Below are positions 1-8,606 of a stretch of 13,319 bases of DNA, in pieces. This stretch comes from Archangium sp. (GTDB lineage: Bacteria; Myxococcota; Myxococcia; Myxococcales; Myxococcaceae), in assembly GCA_016793585.1 (NCBI GenBank), contig JAEUJR010000290.1:1-13319 (forward strand), in the 5' to 3' direction. The notes beneath the pieces were generated by a model. It saw nothing but the letters and a program-made list of their open reading frames with translations, had not been told where the DNA came from and did no database searches. Positions within the stretch are counted from its first letter, which is position 1. The number at the start of each line of letters is the position of its first letter. The translations under genes and the position numbers were made by a program.

Positions 1-390
1 AATCATCACCTCGAGCGCGGCGAACAACCCCTCGACACCGTCGTTCTTCCGCTTCTCGAGCATCTGCTGAAACGTGAAGCCCTCGAGCACCTTCATCGTG
101 AAGCACGTCGAGCGCTTCTTGTCGGCCGACAGCGCGTACACGGGCGGCACGTTCGGGTGGTCGAGCTGCGCCGTGATGGCGGCTTCGTCGATGAACGTCA
201 CGACCGCGTCGTCGTCCTTCAGCAGGTCGGGCTTGAGCACCTTCAGCGCGACTTCTCGCCCCAGCGCTTCGTCGCGTACCCGAAACACGCGGGACATTCC
301 GCCCTGCCCGAGCAGCCCCAGCTCGGTGATGTCCCAACCCGGGGGAATCGGCTGATTCAGGCCGTTTGGATCATCTTTCTTCCAGAACAT
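1..390 (-). CDS. Ser/Thr protein kinase, N-terminal part (cut by window edge)
   Basis: The first 130 codons of a Hanks-type Ser/Thr kinase are present; the rest lies left of the window. After a 17-residue lead-in, the kinase fold begins with WDITELGLLG. The Gly-rich loop GQGGMSRVF (residues 28-36), the ATP-binding lysine in VALK (K50) and the alpha-C glutamate in FIDEA (E69) are all visible, followed by the usual LDHPNVPPVY segment. The catalytic loop is outside the window, so activity cannot be judged. The ATG at 388-390 is chosen because GGAGG (minus strand, 395-399) sits 4 nt upstream. The gene diverges from the secreted nuclease-like gene across a 70-bp gap, so the two promoters probably lie back to back. 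A TAGACC hexamer on the minus strand (409-414) is a possible -10. The family is certain from the motifs; target and signal are unknown. Confidence 0.93.
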   Translation of the reverse strand, partial: MFWKKDDPNGLNQPIPPGWDITELGLLGQGGMSRVFRVRDEALGREVALKVLKPDLLKDDDAVVTFIDEAAITAQLDHPNVPPVYALSADKKRSTCFTMKVLEGFTFQQMLEKRKNDGVEGLFAALEVMI

Positions 391-394
391 GCGG

Positions 395-399
395 CCTCC
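395..399 (-). promoter_or_regulatory. Ribosome binding site of the left-edge kinase
   Basis: The minus strand reads GGAGG followed by four bases and ATG. It fixes the start of the partial kinase at 390. It is one of few clear Shine-Dalgarno sequences in this window. Confidence 0.7.
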
Positions 400-447
400 A
401 GAGTGACAGGTCTACGACAGGAGCGGCGCTCCGTCGCGTCTTGCAGC

Positions 448-453
448 TACGCT
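448..453 (+). promoter_or_regulatory. Candidate -10 element, short-leader start of the nuclease-like gene
   Basis: TACGCT ends 7 nt before the ATG at 461. No Shine-Dalgarno sequence lies between them and no convincing -35 is seen. If it is the -10 box, transcription would begin at or next to the start codon, giving a leaderless mRNA. This is inference from spacing only. Confidence 0.35.
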
Positions 454-460
454 GGTTTTC

Positions 461-1195
461 ATGCGTCACCTTCTGTCGTCTGTGCTGGTGCTCGTCGTCG
501 CGACGAGCGCGTTCGCGAAAGAGAAGAAGCCGAAGTCGAAGGGCCACTCGGCGAAAGGTTCGATTCTGCTCAACGACGAGCAGGTGCTCGTACGGTGGAC
601 CGACGGCGACTCCTTCAAGTTCCTCTCGGGCAAGTACGACGGCAAGGGCACGCGCCTCGTCGGGTACAACACGCTCGAGGCCTACGGGCCGGTGCACCGC
701 TGGGGTGAGTGGACCACGAGAGAGCTCTTCGCCATCGCCGAGGCCTCGTCACAGGTCGCCGCTTCGCGCGAGTGGAGCTGCACCACCGATGGCAAGACTG
801 ACGGCTACGGCCGAGTGCTGGTGAACTGCCCACAGCTCGCCGAAGAGATGATTCGCCAGGGGCATGGGCTCGCGTACGCCGTCGAAGGCTCAGCGCCCGA
901 GAACCTGCTCGAAGCCCAGCGCGACGCGATGAAGCAGAAGCGCGGCATGTGGGAGAAAGGCGTGGTGAAGGGCGTCATCACCAGCCTGCACTCGGTCGGT
1001 GAAGACGGAGACGACAGCAACGAACCCTACAACCGCGTCGTCGACACGCGCACCGGCGCGGCGCTCAAACGTGAACACAAGAACAAGTACGAGATGTGCC
1101 AGGAAGTCTGCGAGGTCACCGACGGCGACACCTCGTGCATGACGTTCGTGCCGTTCAAGCGGCGGTACAAGAACAAGCCTGACTGTCTGAAATAG
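461..1195 (+). CDS. Secreted staphylococcal-nuclease-like (SNase/thermonuclease family) protein
   Basis: This 244-residue protein has a Sec signal peptide (residues 1-19, hydrophobic core then ATSAFA before cleavage), a basic Lys-rich linker, and an SNase fold at about 38-170. The recognisable SNase signatures are TDGDS (D48 and D50, matching nuclease D19/D21), R65 (matching R35), E73 (matching E43), DGYGR (R118, matching R87) and the terminal helix ending in KRGMW. The metal-ligand aspartate D40 is replaced by Asn (GYNTLE, N70), so calcium-dependent cleavage may be weak, altered or lost. About 75 extra C-terminal residues (170-244) carry four of the six non-signal cysteines (C213, C217, C226, C242), suggesting a small disulfide-bonded tail. 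The protein is expected in the periplasm or outside the cell, acting on nucleic acid if active. The gene converges on the small minus-strand gene with only 6 bp between stop codons and no terminator hairpin. Confidence 0.85.
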   Translation: MRHLLSSVLVLVVATSAFAKEKKPKSKGHSAKGSILLNDEQVLVRWTDGDSFKFLSGKYDGKGTRLVGYNTLEAYGPVHRWGEWTTRELFAIAEASSQVAASREWSCTTDGKTDGYGRVLVNCPQLAEEMIRQGHGLAYAVEGSAPENLLEAQRDAMKQKRGMWEKGVVKGVITSLHSVGEDGDDSNEPYNRVVDTRTGAALKREHKNKYEMCQEVCEVTDGDTSCMTFVPFKRRYKNKPDCLK

Positions 1196-1201
1196 CGCCC
1201 G

Positions 1202-1414
1202 CTACGCTTGCGTGCCCCGGGCGGCCTTCTCGACGCGCTCCTTGTTCGCCACGATGAACTGCTCGACCGCGGCGTCCTCGACGTCGAGGTCACGCAACAC
1301 GCCCGGGTAGATGCCCTTGAAGGCTGGCGACTCTTCGGCGCCTCGCAGCCGAAAGCTCATCTTCAGCACCGCCGCGCCCCACAGCCGCTCCTCCAACGTC
1401 TTCACCTTCGCCAC
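1202..1414 (-). CDS. Small conserved-looking protein of unknown function (70 aa)
   Basis: A 70-residue protein starting [17 protein letters not shown], with no signal peptide, membrane segment or recognisable motif. It is mixed-charge, with an Arg/Lys-rich middle (SFRLRG) and an acidic stretch ([12 protein letters not shown]). I do not recognise the family. The GTG at 1412-1414 is preferred over the in-frame TTG at 1424-1426 because GGAGG (minus strand, 1420-1424) lies 5 nt upstream of the GTG and would overlap the TTG start. The good ribosome site, ordinary amino-acid composition and the fit between neighbours argue that it is real. It lies back to back with purE and converges with the nuclease-like gene. 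A role in purine metabolism is not implied. Confidence 0.6.
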   Translation of the reverse strand: MAKVKTLEERLWGAAVLKMSFRLRGAEESPAFKGIYPGVLRDLDVEDAAVEQFIVANKERVEKAARGTQA

Positions 1415-1419
1415 GCGTA

Positions 1420-1424
1420 CCTCC
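1420..1424 (-). promoter_or_regulatory. Ribosome binding site that sets a GTG start
   Basis: GGAGG on the minus strand with a 5-nt spacer to GTG at 1414. It decides between the GTG and an upstream in-frame TTG for the 70-residue protein. Confidence 0.55.
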
Positions 1425-1474
1425 AAGGGTCTGGCGCCACGTTACTGGAATGCTGCGCGGCCCGGGCGGGGAGC

Positions 1475-1480
1475 GATATA
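1475..1480 (+). promoter_or_regulatory. Candidate -10 element upstream of purE
   Basis: GATATA, an AT-rich hexamer in otherwise very GC-rich DNA, ends 15 nt before the purE ATG. It would give a leader of only a few nucleotides. No riboswitch or PurR-like operator is visible in the 81 bp between the divergent genes. Confidence 0.35.
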
Positions 1481-1495
1481 GCCTGCCCCGCTCCG

Positions 1496-2044
1496 ATGGC
1501 ACCTCGAACGGCATCACCCGTGGCCCCCACGGTCTCGGTCATCATGGGGAGTTCCTCCGATTGGGACACCATGAAGCACGCAGTCGAGACGCTGCGACGC
1601 TTTTCGGTGCCCTGTGAACGCCGCGTCGTCTCGGCCCACCGCACGCCCGAGCTGATGGTCGAGTTCGCGCAATCGGCCCGCGCGCGCGGCGTTCGCCTCA
1701 TCATCGCCGGCGCCGGTGGCGCCGCGCACCTGCCAGGCATGGTCGCCTCGCTCACCTCGTTGCCGGTGCTCGGCGTGCCCGTGCAGTCGAAGGCGTTGTC
1801 GGGCGTCGACTCGTTGCTCTCCATCGTGCAGATGCCCGGCGGCGTGCCGACGGCGACGTTCTCCATCGGGCCCTCGGGCGCCACCAACGCCGCGCTCTTC
1901 GCCGTTCGCCTGCTCGCGCTCGACGACCTCGAGCTGCACAAACGCCTCGAGGCCTTCCGCGTCGAAAACGCCGAGAAGGCGCGCGCGTCGACGAACGACC
2001 TCGTGCTCGACGACGAGCGGCCGAAGAAGGCGAAGAAGGCATGA
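1496..2044 (+). CDS. purE: N5-carboxyaminoimidazole ribonucleotide mutase PurE (class I)
   Basis: PurE catalyses the rearrangement of N5-CAIR to CAIR in de novo purine synthesis, using the N5-CAIR made by PurK. The 182-residue protein shows the class I signatures in order: [10 protein letters not shown] (residues 15-24), the catalytic-histidine segment SAHRTP (H48), [21 protein letters not shown] and [10 protein letters not shown]. Length is slightly above the usual 160-175 because of a Pro/Ala-rich N-terminus and a Lys-rich tail ending KKAKKA. The ATG at 1496 is the first sensible start; the open frame extends further upstream but into the small divergent gene. No good Shine-Dalgarno is seen, so a short leader is likely. 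The TGA stop overlaps the purK ATG by 4 bases (ATGA), indicating translational coupling. The presence of PurK confirms the two-step bacterial route rather than direct class II carboxylation. Confidence 0.97.
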   Translation: MAPRTASPVAPTVSVIMGSSSDWDTMKHAVETLRRFSVPCERRVVSAHRTPELMVEFAQSARARGVRLIIAGAGGAAHLPGMVASLTSLPVLGVPVQSKALSGVDSLLSIVQMPGGVPTATFSIGPSGATNAALFAVRLLALDDLELHKRLEAFRVENAEKARASTNDLVLDDERPKKAKKA

Positions 2045-3183
2045 CCGTCGGCATTCTCGGAGGTGGGCAGCTGGGTCTCATGTTGGCGGAGTCGCTGCGC
2101 AAGCTCGACACACCAGTGCTGGTGCTCGAGCCCGATGACGAATCACCCTGCGCGCAACGCCTCGCAGGCATCATCCCCGCCGCCTTCGACGACGCCGACG
2201 CGCTGAAGGACTTCTTCGGGCGCTGCACGCGCGTCACCTACGACTCCGAGAACATTCCGTCGGCGCCGCTGGCTCCGTTCGCCGACAAGCTCGCGCCGTC
2301 GCTGCGGGTGCTGCAGGTCTCGCAACACCGCGCCGCCGAGAAGACGTTCCTCGCCACGCACGGCTTCGGGCCCGTTTTGTTCTCGGTGGTGAAGGCGACC
2401 GACTCGCTGCACGACGCGGTTCGACGCTTCGGCTTTCCCTGCATCGTGAAGTCGTCGCTCGGCGGTTACGACGGCAAGGGCCAGCACAAGGTGAAGCGCG
2501 ACGCCGACGTGAGCGCGCTGCCCGACACCGGCTCGGAGTGGGTGCTCGAAGAGGTGCTCACCCTCGAGGCCGAGGTCTCGTGCATCGTCGGGCGTGACGA
2601 CGGCGGCCGCGCCTTCACCTTCCCCGTCTTCGAGAACGTTCACACGCACCACATTCTCGACGTCACGGTGCTGCCGGCGCGCATCGACCCGGCCCTGCAG
2701 AACGACGCGAGAGAACGCGCGCTCGCCATCGCGACGGCGCTCGAGGTCGTCGGGCTGCTCACGGTGGAGTTCTTCATCGGCACGGGCCGCGACGGCGTGC
2801 GACAGCTCTTCGTCAACGAGCTCGCCCCGCGCGTGCACAACTCGGGGCACGTGACGCGGCAGGCGTGCACCATGAGCCAGTTCGACGTGCTCGCGCGCAT
2901 CACCTCGGGCGTGCCCATCACCGCGCCCGAGCTGCACCCCGGGGGCTGGTGCATGGGGAACCTGCTGGGTGACGTGTGGCTCGCCCAGGGGCGCTCCGGC
3001 GGCGCGCTCGACCTCTCGGCGTGGGAGCGCTTCCCCCAGGTCGTCGACGTGTACCTCTACGGAAAACGGGAGGCGCGCACGAAGCGGAAGATGGGGCACT
3101 TCGTGGTGCACGCCGAGACGGCGAACGAAGCCGCCGACGTCGCGCAGCAGTTCCGCGCTGCGTTGATGCAGTCGCGCGGTTGA
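2041..3183 (+). CDS. purK: N5-carboxyaminoimidazole ribonucleotide synthase PurK
   Basis: An ATP-grasp enzyme that makes N5-CAIR from AIR, ATP and bicarbonate, feeding PurE. Within 380 residues one sees the N-terminal nucleotide-fold start GILGGGQLG (residues 4-12), the ATP-grasp lysine region ending in the family hallmark GGYDGKGQ (141-148), the VLEEV...LEAEVS strand pair, and the late metal and substrate motif [12 protein letters not shown] (N259/E260 onward). Length is normal for the family. It starts in the ATGA overlap with purE, so the two form one operon. No further gene follows on this strand. After the stop come two GC-rich hairpins (3202-3214 and 3218-3231) without a T-tract, which may slow or end transcription, but they are also part of the structured minus-strand RNA described separately. 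Confidence 0.97.
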   Translation: MTVGILGGGQLGLMLAESLRKLDTPVLVLEPDDESPCAQRLAGIIPAAFDDADALKDFFGRCTRVTYDSENIPSAPLAPFADKLAPSLRVLQVSQHRAAEKTFLATHGFGPVLFSVVKATDSLHDAVRRFGFPCIVKSSLGGYDGKGQHKVKRDADVSALPDTGSEWVLEEVLTLEAEVSCIVGRDDGGRAFTFPVFENVHTHHILDVTVLPARIDPALQNDARERALAIATALEVVGLLTVEFFIGTGRDGVRQLFVNELAPRVHNSGHVTRQACTMSQFDVLARITSGVPITAPELHPGGWCMGNLLGDVWLAQGRSGGALDLSAWERFPQVVDVYLYGKREARTKRKMGHFVVHAETANEAADVAQQFRAALMQSRG

Positions 3184-3190
3184 AGAGTTC

Positions 3191-3359
3191 GACGCACCCG
3201 AGTGGCGAAGCCACAGTGGGGATTGCTCCCCGCCTTGGAATGCCGGCGCTCTGGTCCAGCTGAGCTACGGCCGCGTGAGAGAGCGGCCGACAGGAGTCGA
3301 ACCTGTGACCTCCGGCGTGGGTTTGGTTTGCGTGTCGGGCCTCATCGGCCGGGTGCGTC
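3191..3359 (-). ncRNA. Structured RNA enclosing a circularly permuted tRNA
   Basis: Read on the minus strand, a 169-nt element begins with GACGCACCCG and ends with its perfect complement CGGGTGCGTC (plus positions 3350-3359 and 3191-3200), giving a 10-bp outer stem. Inside the 5' arm are a small hairpin GGCC-GATGA-GGCC (3338-3350) and an A/C-rich single strand containing AAACCAAACC. Next comes the permuted tRNA (3235-3316). The 3' arm carries two hairpins: GGGG-AGCAAT-CCCC (3218-3231) and GTGGC-TTC-GCCAC (3202-3214). The outer stem brings together the two ends of the precursor next to the tRNA anticodon stem, as expected if the anticodon ends must be cut and sealed there. No group I intron core, hammerhead core or other ribozyme was recognised. 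Promoter unknown; an AATACT hexamer on the minus strand (3424-3429) lies about 65 nt upstream. Structure was deduced by eye, not by folding software. Confidence 0.65.
3235..3316 (-). tRNA. Circularly permuted tRNA-Gly(UCC)
   Basis: On the minus strand the tRNA 3' half (3316 to 3282) comes first, then a 7-nt linker CTCTCAC (3281 to 3275), then the 5' half (3274 to 3235). Reordered, it is a complete 75-nt tRNA. Acceptor GCGGCCG pairs with CGGCCGC over 7 bp. U8 and A9 are followed by the D stem GCTC/GAGC with GG in the loop. Anticodon stem CCGGC pairs with GCCGG, with loop ATTCCAA (anticodon UCC, U33, A37). The variable loop is AGGTC, the T stem ACAGG/CCTGT and the T loop TTCGACT. Discriminator U73, G1-C72, C2-G71 and C35-C36 are glycine identity elements. 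Tertiary pairs such as G15-C48 are kept. No CCA is encoded after U73. The break lies between positions 38 and 39. RNase P and a 3' nuclease could free the acceptor ends by removing the linker; how the anticodon ends are joined is unknown. Confidence 0.8.
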
Positions 3360-3437
3360 TGGGGTCGACTGACGGCCGCGCCGCCCGGCCCTGACGTTCG
3401 AGGTGACGCAGCGAGGCCTCGCGAGTATTCGGCCCCC

Positions 3438-4325
3438 GTGCAGTCTCGGCGTGGCACCTGGGTCATCGTTCTCTCGTCCATCTTCTTCTCGTTGATGGCG
3501 GTGCTCGCGCGACATCTGTCGAAGCAGGTGCCGGCGTTTCAGCTCTCGTTCATTCGTTTCGCCATCGGCAGCGCGTTGATGACGTCGCTGTTCCTGTACC
3601 GGCGCACGCCGCCCGACCTGAAGCACTCGAAGAAGCTCTTGTTCCGCGGGCTCTTCGGCACTGCCGCGGTGCTGACGTACTTCGTCGCGATTCAGCGCCT
3701 CGGGAGCGGCCCTGCGACGGTGCTCAACTACTGCTCGCCCATCTACGCCGCGCTCTTCGCGAGCCTCTTCTTGAAGGAGCGCCCGACCGGCCTCATGCGC
3801 GCCGGCCTCGCGCTCGCCACCATCGGCGCCGTGCTCGTCTCCATCGCGACGGGAGAGTTCTCGCAGCCACTCCACCCCGGCCTCGGTGGGCTCGCGGGCC
3901 TCGCCTCGGGCATCTTCGGCGGCGCCGCCATCACCGTCCTTCGGTCGCTGCGCAGCGACACCAACGCGCCGACCGTCTTTCTCGCGTTCTCGGGCGTGGG
4001 GCTGTTGATCAGCGCTCCCCTCGCGCTCCCCGGCTGGGTGCCCCTCGACGGCGTGCTGCTGCCGCTGGCGCTGTTGATGGGTCTGCTCTCGGTCGGTGGC
4101 CAGCTGCTCTTCACGTACGGCATGGGCTTCACCACCGCGACCTCGGGCAGCGCGACGACTCAGCTCGTGCCCGTGCTGGCCTGGTTCTTCGGCGTCACCC
4201 TGCTGTCGGAGCCCATCGTTCCGCTCTCGGCCGTCGGCGCCGTGCTGTGCGTGGGCGGCGTGCTGCTGGGTGCGCTGAAGCCGCGCAGCGCGGGGCAACC
4301 CGTGAGCGCTCCGCTCCGAGAATGA
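3438..4325 (+). CDS. EamA-family (drug/metabolite transporter superfamily) membrane protein
   Basis: A 295-residue inner-membrane protein with about ten hydrophobic helices arranged as two EamA repeats. Repeat one starts with TWVIVLSSIFFSLMAVLARH (about residues 7-26) and contains the helix ending LNYCSPIYAALFASLFLKERP, the family's conserved fourth-helix proline and glutamate segment. Repeat two runs from about 150 to 280 and ends with the matching VLAWFFGVTLLSEP segment. EamA proteins export or import small metabolites; the substrate cannot be read from sequence. The start is GTG at 3438, without a Shine-Dalgarno sequence, and an AGTATT hexamer (3424-3429) ends 8 nt before it. The gene sits downstream of the permuted tRNA, on the opposite strand, and is followed by a 111-bp gap to the next kinase. 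Family assignment is firm. Confidence 0.9.
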   Translation: MQSRRGTWVIVLSSIFFSLMAVLARHLSKQVPAFQLSFIRFAIGSALMTSLFLYRRTPPDLKHSKKLLFRGLFGTAAVLTYFVAIQRLGSGPATVLNYCSPIYAALFASLFLKERPTGLMRAGLALATIGAVLVSIATGEFSQPLHPGLGGLAGLASGIFGGAAITVLRSLRSDTNAPTVFLAFSGVGLLISAPLALPGWVPLDGVLLPLALLMGLLSVGGQLLFTYGMGFTTATSGSATTQLVPVLAWFFGVTLLSEPIVPLSAVGAVLCVGGVLLGALKPRSAGQPVSAPLRE

Positions 4326-4419
4326 AACACCACCGTTCTTGACCCGCTCGCCGCCCTCGATGGGGTGCGACATGGTGGGTGTCGTGTCTCCAGAAACGCG
4401 ACGGGTTGGCGGAGCCGTG

Positions 4420-4425
4420 TAGACT
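4420..4425 (+). promoter_or_regulatory. Candidate -10 element, short-leader start of the long kinase
   Basis: TAGACT ends 11 nt before the GTG at 4437, with no Shine-Dalgarno in between. If this is the -10 box, the longer open frame starting at 4365 is not translated from its first ATG. No good -35 is visible. Confidence 0.35.
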
Positions 4426-4436
4426 CCACCAACTCC

Positions 4437-6365
<1,929 letters not shown>

Positions 6366-8606
6366 TCAATTCGGCCCGGGGCCGGTCGGCTGCACCTCTT
6401 CGCGGTGGTCGTGGCCTGGCCCGCCGAACGTTCCAAGCCATGGCTCGAAGGGTACGCTCAGGCCGGGCACCGAGAACTGCCGAAACGCCGCAGAGCTTCC
6501 AGCGAAGGGCGGGTCACACTTTCCACAGCCGGGGCCTCCGTTCTCATCGAGCGCGCCCTCCATCATGCCGAAGGTGTTGAGCCCCACCTCGAAGAGCTGA
6601 GTCGGCGTGCGGGGGCCCATCAACAGAGGGCAGCTGAAGGCCTCGCTGCCATCGTTCACGTGAATGGCGCGCAGTGAAATCGGAGTGAGCGGGTTCGAGG
6701 TGTCTTCGATGAAGGTGAGGGCGACGCTGCGTTGGCCGCTGGGCACCTTCCACGAGGCGAGGCGAATCTGATCAGACCAGAAGCGGCTCGAGCTGGGCAG
6801 CACGTGTGTCCACCGCAGGGTGTTGAGCCCCGCTTCGTAGCCGCTGAGCCTCTGCGCACCTTCGACCGGCGCGGGAATGAAGCGCGCGTCGGAGATGACG
6901 ATGCGGCCCAACGCGCTCGGCAGGCTGAAGGCAGGAGCGCCGGTCGCGGCGAGCAACGCGACGCTGCCGTTCTCGGGGTACAGCAGGCCACGCGCGACGG
7001 CGAGCTCTCCGCCGGGCATCGACGAGTCCGTCACCTTCCAGCGGAAGACCCCGTCACGGGTGTAGCTCATGAGCAACGTCGGTGTGCCCGGCTTGAGCGG
7101 CGCCTGCTGGCTCGTCGTGGGAGAGAACGCGATGAAGATGTTGCCCACCGCATCGGCCGCGACGCCGTACGGGTGCGGGTGGTTGCAGACGTCGAGCAGC
7201 GGGTCTTCGATTCGCTGGCCGGCGATGGCGCGGCCCTGCGCATCGAGCGTCACCATGAAGTAGCGGCGGCACTGCGTGTTCGGGTTCGAGCTGGTGGTCA
7301 CGGGGTACGCCTCGAACACGGCCGCCATACGGTCGGTCGTCTGCACCACGAGCCGGGCGAGGAAGATTTGCGGTGCCACCATGAGGAAGTCGGCGCGGTC
7401 GGTGCGCACGTCGTAGCTCCACAACGTTCCACCCGTGGCAGGGTCGATGGCGGTCACCCGGCCGTTCGGGCTCGCGGGGTAGTCGGCGCAGACGAGGCGT
7501 GGGCCCCAGAGAATGCAACGGCGTGAGACGCCCAGCGGTGTCGGCTTCGCTGCGCTGGTGTTCGCGCGGAGGATGACGGGCGTCTGGAAGAAGCCACCGA
7601 GCGTCATGTCACCATTGGGCTCCATCACGAAGTCGTGCAGCTGCGGCGTGGTGCCTGCGTCGATGGCGGCCGAATCGAAGCTCCATGACGGCAGCAGCGC
7701 GGTCGCTGGCGGGCGCACGCAGACGTCGTTCACGCAGACCCCGCGGCCCTGACAGGGCGAAGCCTCGGCGCAGACGTAGCCTTCGGGTGGGTCTCTCACC
7801 ACGCACGCGCCTTCGATGCAGATTTCGGCGGCCTGGCAGGTCTGCAGCGTTCCGCAGGTCGTCCCATCGGCCAGCGGCGCCAGCCCGCAGCCCTTCACCG
7901 GGTCGCAGACGCCCTGCATGCACTTGCCATCACCAGGGCAGGGTGGCGCGGGCAGGAACTCGCAGCCCAGGGTCGCGTTGCAGACGTCGATGGTGCACTG
8001 GTTGCCGTCGTCACAGGTCCGGGGAGCTCCGATGCAGCGGCCGCCCACGCAGGTGGCCTGGGTGATACACGCGCTCTGGGGGTCACACGTCGTTCCATCG
8101 GCCACCGTGGTCTCGACACAGCGCTGCAGGGTGGTGTCGAACGACGAGGTCGCGCAGGTCGACGTGGGGACACACTGCGGAATCGCCCTGGCAGCTGCGT
8201 CGATGGCCAGCACCACCGGCCTCGAGTCAGCGGTCTTCACCGAGAGCGTTCGTGAGAGCCGGCCTGGCACCTTCGGCACGAACTCGATCGTCAGCTCCGT
8301 CTCACCGGGCGGCAGCGTGGAGGGTGGATCGATCAGGAAGATGGGCTCGTCGGGCACCTGCCACTCCACCTGCGCCGTGGAGCGCCCGTCGTTGATCACC
8401 GAGACCGTCTTGCGCCTGGGCTGCGAGTCGGCGAACACCGGCTCGAACTTCAGCGGGTCGGCGCCGAAGCGCAGCACTGTCGTGGTGGGCTCGAGCTTGT
8501 CGTCTTTGCAGGCGCTCACCGCCAACACATTCAGCGCGGCCAGCAGCAGCCAGCCGGGTGCGAGACGTCGCGGGGAGCGTGTGAGCACCTGACACGATTC
8601 TGTCAT
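6366..8606 (-). CDS. Large surface lipoprotein: Hydin-like domain, Cys-rich repeats, beta-propeller-like region
   Basis: A 746-residue predicted lipoprotein. The signal has arginines, a hydrophobic core and lipobox VSAC with the lipidated Cys at C33. Domains in order: an immunoglobulin-like domain of the ASPM/SPD-2/Hydin type (about 44-138, with KTVSVINDG and the FVPKVPGRLSRTLSV strand pair); a Cys-rich region (about 140-285) with two copies of an ADGTTC repeat followed by spaced CxxxxC and GxC patterns, plus CDDGNQCTIDVCN, a style common in myxobacterial surface proteins; then about 400 residues resembling a PQQ/NHL-type beta-propeller (RVTAIDPATGGTLWSYD and YGVAADAVGNIFIAF), followed by a Pro/Gly-rich tail. 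No enzymatic motif is seen. It is probably exposed on the outer membrane and may bind a ligand or partner. It converges with the long kinase with no gap and diverges from the PEGA kinase. The ATG at 8604-8606 lacks a Shine-Dalgarno sequence. Confidence 0.85.
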   Translation of the reverse strand: MTESCQVLTRSPRRLAPGWLLLAALNVLAVSACKDDKLEPTTTVLRFGADPLKFEPVFADSQPRRKTVSVINDGRSTAQVEWQVPDEPIFLIDPPSTLPPGETELTIEFVPKVPGRLSRTLSVKTADSRPVVLAIDAAARAIPQCVPTSTCATSSFDTTLQRCVETTVADGTTCDPQSACITQATCVGGRCIGAPRTCDDGNQCTIDVCNATLGCEFLPAPPCPGDGKCMQGVCDPVKGCGLAPLADGTTCGTLQTCQAAEICIEGACVVRDPPEGYVCAEASPCQGRGVCVNDVCVRPPATALLPSWSFDSAAIDAGTTPQLHDFVMEPNGDMTLGGFFQTPVILRANTSAAKPTPLGVSRRCILWGPRLVCADYPASPNGRVTAIDPATGGTLWSYDVRTDRADFLMVAPQIFLARLVVQTTDRMAAVFEAYPVTTSSNPNTQCRRYFMVTLDAQGRAIAGQRIEDPLLDVCNHPHPYGVAADAVGNIFIAFSPTTSQQAPLKPGTPTLLMSYTRDGVFRWKVTDSSMPGGELAVARGLLYPENGSVALLAATGAPAFSLPSALGRIVISDARFIPAPVEGAQRLSGYEAGLNTLRWTHVLPSSSRFWSDQIRLASWKVPSGQRSVALTFIEDTSNPLTPISLRAIHVNDGSEAFSCPLLMGPRTPTQLFEVGLNTFGMMEGALDENGGPGCGKCDPPFAGSSAAFRQFSVPGLSVPFEPWLGTFGGPGHDHREEVQPTGPGPN

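Noticed and set aside
3318..3350. Hammerhead-like GATGAG in the 5' arm of the structured RNA
   Set aside because: The second core strand GAAA and proper flanking stems are missing. The bases are better explained as the loop of a GGCC/GGCC hairpin.
3191..3359. Two-piece (permuted) tmRNA instead of a permuted tRNA
   Set aside because: There is a full canonical D arm with GG, a standard anticodon arm and no tag-peptide frame or Ala-type acceptor (G3-U70). It is a tRNA, not a tmRNA.
3342..4373. 343-residue minus-strand open frame opposite the EamA transporter
   Set aside because: Extremely rich in Arg, Glu, Gln and His with no fold-like pattern. It also runs through the permuted tRNA precursor's 5' arm.
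4365..4436. 24-codon N-terminal extension of the long kinase
   Set aside because: No ribosome site precedes the ATG at 4365, the peptide has no kinase-like or signal-like feature, and a -10-like TAGACT lies inside it.
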